From: VFMC01 sp050248155
GTDB taxonomy: Bacteria > Actinomycetota > Acidimicrobiia > Acidimicrobiales > Ilumatobacteraceae
NCBI GenBank assembly: GCA_050248155.1
Contig: JBFWSW010000019.1
Coordinates: 1-64,000 of the forward strand
DNA: 64,000 nt
Direction: 5' to 3'
The first letter of the stretch is position 1. Each line of letters opens with the position of its first letter. The notes under the pieces are model-generated. The model made no database searches. It had not been told where the DNA came from and was given only the letters and a program-made list of their open reading frames with translations. This document shows positions 60,256 through 64,000 of the stretch, piece after piece. The position numbers were made by a program, and so were the translations under genes.

Positions 60256-60329
60256 GTGCACCTCCCGTACTCGAAGCCGGCACGCGACCACGCGATGCCC
60301 GGCGTGCGGCCCCCCACGGCCGCTGCTGA

Positions 60330-60358
60330 ATGGTAGCCAAACCTGACGAGCTCGTCGA
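60330..60358 (-). promoter_or_regulatory. Putative promoter of the SMP-30-like gene
   Basis: TCGACG (60358-60353) and TACCAT (60335-60330) on the minus strand are 17 bases apart. The regulon operator copy 4 lies 12 bases upstream and may control both directions. Confidence 0.4.
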
Positions 60359-60370
60359 CACGAACTTGAA

Positions 60371-60388
60371 GTTGACGAACGTGTCATG
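60371..60388. promoter_or_regulatory. Regulon operator copy 4: GTTGAC-GAACGT-GTCATG
   Basis: This copy lies between the divergent SMP-30-like gene and the cyclase-ACAD operon. The left half (AGTTGACGAA) is identical to two other copies; the right arm matches 4 of 6. A TTGACG inside it could be the -35 of the cyclase operon, with GATGAT (60396-60401) 18 bases downstream. Confidence 0.6.
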
Positions 60389-60433
60389 TTCGGGGGATGA
60401 TCGCGCACGACGCAGCCGCTACGGGGGGACCAC

Positions 60434-61348
60434 ATGCACGACTTCCGCGAGATCGGACGACGCCTGAACAACTGGGGCCGGTGGGGTGACGACGACGAGC
60501 GGGGGACCGTCAACCTCATCACGCCCGAGGCGATCGTCGCCGCCGCGAAGTTGGTCCGACGAGGAGCGATCTTCGACCTCGGCATCCCCTTCGACGCCAA
60601 AGGACCGCAACCGGGCGGGGGTCGTATCAACCCGGTCCGGCTGATGAGCGAGACCGGGCAGCACCAGGAGTTCCCCGGGGCGTTCCACTATGCCGACGAC
60701 TACGTGTTCATGCCACTCCAGTCCGCCTCGCAGTGGGACGGCCTGTCGCACGTGTTCTACGACGAGCAGATGTACAACGGGTTCCCGTCGAGCGACGTGG
60801 GACCCTACGGCGCGAAGCACTGCTCGATCGACAAGCTGGCGAAGGGGATCGTCGGTCGTGGCGTGCTGCTCGACATCGCCAGGCTGAAAGGCGTCGAGTG
60901 GCTCGAGGCCGGCACCGTCATCACGCCCGCCGATCTGGACGAGGCGGCCGAGCGGCAAGGCGTGACCTTCGGCAGCGGCGACATCCTGCTGTTCCGCACC
61001 GGCTGGCGCACGAAGTTCGTGCGTGAGCAGAACGCCGCCGAGTTCATGGCGGGCGAGCCCGGTCTCGGCCTCGACTGCTGCCAGTGGATCGCCGATCACG
61101 AGATCGCCGTGGTCGCCTCCGACAACTGGGCGATCGAGGTGTTGCCGGGTGAGGTCGAGACCGAGGTCCTCCCGGTGCACATGGTCCTCATCCGCGACAT
61201 GGGCGTCACGCTCGGCGAGATCCTCGATCTGGACGAGCTCGCGGCAGACTGCGTGCAGGACGGTGTGTGGGAGTTCCTGCTCACTGCCCCACCCATCAAG
61301 TTCACCTCCGCCGTCGGGTCCCCCATCAACCCACTGGCCATCAAGTAG
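60434..61348 (+). CDS. Cyclase-family metal-dependent hydrolase (kynurenine-formamidase-like fold)
   Basis: The 304-residue product belongs to the cyclase family (PF04199, from memory). It has the N-terminal WGDDDERGTVNLITPEAI, the metal-site variant QSASQWDGLSHVFYD (in place of HxGTHxDxPxH), and GRGVLLDIARLKGVEWLEAG. SQWDGLSH is the usual form in the subgroup of about 300 residues found with acyl-CoA catabolism genes. A hydrolytic ring or amide opening is possible; substrate unknown. ATG 60434 has GGGGGGAC upstream. The acyl-CoA dehydrogenase follows 10 bases later. Confidence 0.87.
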   Translation: MHDFREIGRRLNNWGRWGDDDERGTVNLITPEAIVAAAKLVRRGAIFDLGIPFDAKGPQPGGGRINPVRLMSETGQHQEFPGAFHYADDYVFMPLQSASQWDGLSHVFYDEQMYNGFPSSDVGPYGAKHCSIDKLAKGIVGRGVLLDIARLKGVEWLEAGTVITPADLDEAAERQGVTFGSGDILLFRTGWRTKFVREQNAAEFMAGEPGLGLDCCQWIADHEIAVVASDNWAIEVLPGEVETEVLPVHMVLIRDMGVTLGEILDLDELAADCVQDGVWEFLLTAPPIKFTSAVGSPINPLAIK

Positions 61349-61358
61349 AGGAGCCCGA

Positions 61359-62636
61359 ATGGACTTCGACATCCCAGAGGATCTCGCCGCGTATCTGCAG
61401 GTGCTCGACGACTTCATCGATGCCGAGATCGCCCCCCTGCAGGCCCAGGACGACAACGATCGCTTCTTCGACCACCGGCGCGAGGACGCCCGGACCGATT
61501 GGGACCGCGAGGGGCTGCCGAACGAGGAATGGGAAGAGCTGATGCGCGAGTGCCGCCGCCGGGCCGACGCCGCCGGTCACCTGCGCTACCCGCTCCCGAA
61601 GGAGTACGGCGGTCAGGATGGCACGAACCTGGGCATGGCGATCATCCGCGAGCACCTCGCCCGCAAGGGGCTCGGTCTGTTCAACGACCTGCAGAACGAG
61701 CACTCCATCGTCGGCAACAACGTCGGCCTCCTGCTCATGATCAACTACGGGACCGACGAGCAGAAGGCCGAGTGGATCGAGGACCTGGCGGCCGGGCGAC
61801 GCGGCTTCGCGTTCGGCATCACCGAGCCCGCGCACGGCTCAGATGCCACGCACATGGAGACGATCGCCGTGCGCGACGGCGACGAGTGGGTGATCAACGG
61901 CGAGAAGACGTGGAACACCGGCATCCACAAGGCCCAGTACGACATGATCATGGCGCGCACGTCGGGGAAGGCCGGCGACGGCGATGGCATCACCGCCTTC
62001 CTCGTGCCTACGACCTCCCCCGGCTTCGAGATCGTCGAGTACCTGTGGACCTTCAACATGCCGACCGACCATGCGCACATCCGCCTGACCGACGTCCGCG
62101 TGCCCCACAGCGCCGTGTTCGGCGGCGAGGGCCGCGGCTTGCAGGTGGTGCAGCACTTCTTCAACGAGAACCGCATCCGCCAGGCAGCGTCGAGCCTCGG
62201 CGCCGCGCAGTTCTGCATCGACCAGTCGATCGAGTACGCGAAGCAGCGGAAGCCCTTCGGCAAGCCGCTGGCGTCGAACCAGGCGATCCAGTTCCCACTG
62301 GTCGAGCTGCAGACCCAGTGCGAGATGCTCCGCGCGCTCATCCACAAGACGGCCTGGATGATGGACAAGTACGGCGCGTTCAGCGTCAGCGACAAGGTGT
62401 CGATGTGCAACTACTGGGCGAACCGGCTCTGCTGCGACGCAGCCGACCGGGCGATGCAGGTGCACGGAGGTCTCGGGTACAGCCGCCACAAGCCGTTCGA
62501 GCACATCTACCGGCACCACCGCCGCTACCGGATCACCGAGGGCGCCGAGGAGATCCAGATGCGCCGGGTGGCCGGCTACATGTTCGGCTTCATGAACCAG
62601 CGGGCACCGAAGGGCGTCGCCAGCGTCACGGGTTGA
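61359..62636 (+). CDS. Acyl-CoA dehydrogenase
   Basis: The 425-residue flavoprotein has the ACAD pattern: FAFGITEPAHGSDATHMET (FAD/substrate loop), INGEKTWNTGIHKAQYD, NENRIRQAASSLGAAQFC, RKPFGKPLASNQAIQFPL and YRITEGAEEIQMRRVAGYM, with the candidate catalytic base Glu in TEG. The N-terminus (MDFDIPEDLAAYLQVLDDFIDAEIAPL) is longer than in short-chain enzymes and resembles dehydrogenases for bulky acyl-CoAs. It is co-transcribed with the cyclase and so probably within the regulon. Stops of this gene and the next abut as TGATCA. Confidence 0.93.
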   Translation: MDFDIPEDLAAYLQVLDDFIDAEIAPLQAQDDNDRFFDHRREDARTDWDREGLPNEEWEELMRECRRRADAAGHLRYPLPKEYGGQDGTNLGMAIIREHLARKGLGLFNDLQNEHSIVGNNVGLLLMINYGTDEQKAEWIEDLAAGRRGFAFGITEPAHGSDATHMETIAVRDGDEWVINGEKTWNTGIHKAQYDMIMARTSGKAGDGDGITAFLVPTTSPGFEIVEYLWTFNMPTDHAHIRLTDVRVPHSAVFGGEGRGLQVVQHFFNENRIRQAASSLGAAQFCIDQSIEYAKQRKPFGKPLASNQAIQFPLVELQTQCEMLRALIHKTAWMMDKYGAFSVSDKVSMCNYWANRLCCDAADRAMQVHGGLGYSRHKPFEHIYRHHRRYRITEGAEEIQMRRVAGYMFGFMNQRAPKGVASVTG

Positions 62637-64000
62637 TCACGTCACCTCGGCCGCGGCGGCAGCGAACTGCGCCTGGTAGAGGTTGAAGTAGGCACCACCA
62701 CCGGCCAGCAGCTCGGCGTGGGTGCCCTGCTCGACGATGCGCCCGCCGTCCATGACCAAGATGACGTCGGCGTCCCGGATGGTCGACAGCCGGTGCGCGA
62801 TCACGAAGCTCGTGCGCTGCGAGCGCAGCGCGGCCATCGCTCGCTGGATGAGCACCTCGGTGCGAGTGTCGACCGAGCTGGTCGCCTCGTCGAGGATGAG
62901 GATCGCCGGGTCGGCGAGGAACGCGCGCGCGATCGTGACGAGCTGCTTCTCGCCGGCGCTGAGGTTGCTGCCCTCGTCGTCGACGAGCGTCTCGTAGCCG
63001 TCGGGCAACGAGTGCACGAAGCGGTCGACGTAGGTCGCCCGGGCCGCGGCCATGATCTCGTCGTCGGTGGCGTCGAGCCGGCCGTACGCGATGTTGTCGC
63101 GGATGGTGCCGCTGAACAGCCACGTGTCCTGCAGCACCATGCCGATGTTGCGCCGGAGCTCGCGTCGCGGCATCGTCGAGATGTCGACCCCGTCGAGCTC
63201 GATGCGTCCACCGTCGAGCTCGTAGAAGCGCATGATGAGGTTGACGAGCGTCGTCTTGCCGGCTCCGGTGGGTCCGACGATGGCGACCGTCTTCCCCGGC
63301 TCGGCGACCAGCGACAGGTCATCGATCAGAGGACGGTCGGGATCGTACGAGAAGGTGACGTCGTGGAACTCGACGCGGCCTCGAACCGGTGCAGCCGCGA
63401 CGTCCTCCTCCTGTACCTGTTCGGGCGCGTCGAGCAGCTCGAACACGCGCTCGGCGGACGCGATGCCCGATTGGAGCACGTTGATCATCGACGCGAACTG
63501 GGTGAGCGGCATCGAGAACTGCCGTGAGTACTGGATGAACGCCTGCACGTCGCCGAGGCCGATCGCGCCGGACGACACGCGCAGGCCGCCGATGACGGCG
63601 ATGGCGACGAAGTTGAGGTTGCCGAGGAACATCATGACCGGCTGGATGGCGCCCGACGCGTACTGCGCGCCGAAGCTCGCTTCGTAGAGCCGGTCGTTGG
63701 TGGCGCCGAACCGCTGCTCGACCTCGCGCTGGCGACCGAAAGCCTTCACGACGGCGTGTCCGGTGAACGTCTCCTCGACCAACGCGTTCAGGTCACCTGT
63801 GTGTCGCCACTGCGCGATGAACTTCTTCTTGGACCGCGCCGCGATGCTGCGCATCGAGAAGATCGAGAGCGGCACGGTGACGACGGCCACCAGCGCGAGC
63901 AGCGGCGAGATGACGAACATCAGGACGAGCACGCCCGTGATCGTGAGCGCAGACGTGAGCAGCTGACTGAGCGTCTGCTGCAGGCTCTGCGCCACGTTGT
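62637..64000 (-). CDS. ABC exporter with fused membrane and ATPase domains (partial, N-terminus outside window)
   Basis: At least 454 residues are present, running off the right edge. The N-terminal part is the last membrane helices of a type-1 exporter (LTITGVLVLMFVISPLLALVAVV, FLGNLNFVAIAVIGGL). It is followed by an ATPase with Walker A GPTGAGKT, Q-loop VLQDTWLFSGTIRDNIAYG, signature LSAGEKQL and Walker B ILILDEATSSVD. Family members export lipids, drugs or peptides and usually have a second half-transporter next door. GTG at 63995 is internal, not the start. It is convergent with the acyl-CoA dehydrogenase. Confidence 0.93.
   Translation of the reverse strand, partial: NVAQSLQQTLSQLLTSALTITGVLVLMFVISPLLALVAVVTVPLSIFSMRSIAARSKKKFIAQWRHTGDLNALVEETFTGHAVVKAFGRQREVEQRFGATNDRLYEASFGAQYASGAIQPVMMFLGNLNFVAIAVIGGLRVSSGAIGLGDVQAFIQYSRQFSMPLTQFASMINVLQSGIASAERVFELLDAPEQVQEEDVAAAPVRGRVEFHDVTFSYDPDRPLIDDLSLVAEPGKTVAIVGPTGAGKTTLVNLIMRFYELDGGRIELDGVDISTMPRRELRRNIGMVLQDTWLFSGTIRDNIAYGRLDATDDEIMAAARATYVDRFVHSLPDGYETLVDDEGSNLSAGEKQLVTIARAFLADPAILILDEATSSVDTRTEVLIQRAMAALRSQRTSFVIAHRLSTIRDADVILVMDGGRIVEQGTHAELLAGGGAYFNLYQAQFAAAAAEVT

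Noticed and set aside
60345..60356. Perfect palindrome GACGAGCTCGTC as a further operator
   Set aside because: GACGAGCTCG is a very common word in this genome because of Asp-Glu-Leu codons; it does not match the regulon operator and probably is chance.
63991..64000. GTG at 63995 as the true start of the ABC exporter
   Set aside because: The chain would lack most membrane helices of a type-1 exporter; the frame is open to the window edge, so the gene is truncated by the window.

Overview
The window is a gene-dense, high-GC bacterial chromosome segment with about 60 protein genes and no rRNA, tRNA, CRISPR array, insertion sequence or phage gene that I can see. No stretch longer than about 300 bases lacks a gene. 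The gene set points to an actinobacterium, most likely of the Acidimicrobiia (Ilumatobacter-like). It has luciferase-like enzymes of the F420/flavin type, an OB-fold/TrkA/TrkA/APC-permease block like the mycobacterial Rv2690c-Rv2694c locus, a group 3b-type NiFe hydrogenase, several FadD-like ligases, and apparently leaderless promoters. The taxon is an inference; no marker gene is present.

Layout. 1-8304 is a potassium block. It holds a Kdp operon (a KdpD-like sensor without kinase, a 48-residue membrane protein, kdpF, kdpA and kdpB running off the window), an OB-fold protein, two TrkA-type regulatory subunits and a KimA-like K+ symporter. A protein with four universal-stress domains follows (8361-10058). 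10119-13864 is a pca operon (pcaC-H-G-B-D) taking protocatechuate to 3-oxoadipate. 13868-26664 is mixed: a MetE-like enzyme, two luciferase-like oxidoreductases, a MarR-GNAT fusion, secreted proteins, a crotonase, a cysteine-synthase-like enzyme, and an SRPBCC-TetR-Tat protein operon divergent from an acyl-CoA ligase. 28276-29622 is a DnaQ-like exonuclease with an SOS-type box at its promoter. 29791-36164 is the hydrogenase: hyhB-G-S-L plus its protease, facing a hypC-EamA-DUF6390-like operon. 36383-39690 is a glycosyltransferase/debranching-enzyme pair. 39754-45810 is a five-gene ABC exporter, NarL two-component and DUF4097 operon.

45935-62636 is a catabolic region. It contains three acyl-CoA ligases, an SDR, a TetR regulator, a branched-chain-type ABC importer (with LivM and LivG fused), a flavin-binding PPOX protein, an SMP-30 lactonase-like protein, a cyclase-family hydrolase and an acyl-CoA dehydrogenase. 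Four near-identical operators of the form GTTGAC-N6-GTCAAC lie only in the intergenic regions of this block, including the promoter region of the TetR gene. I read this as one regulon for import and CoA-dependent breakdown of an unidentified carboxylic acid. A second shared operator, CGTGAAG repeated at 11 bp, links the Kdp promoter with the trkA/kimA intergenic region. The window ends inside an ABC exporter (62637-64000).
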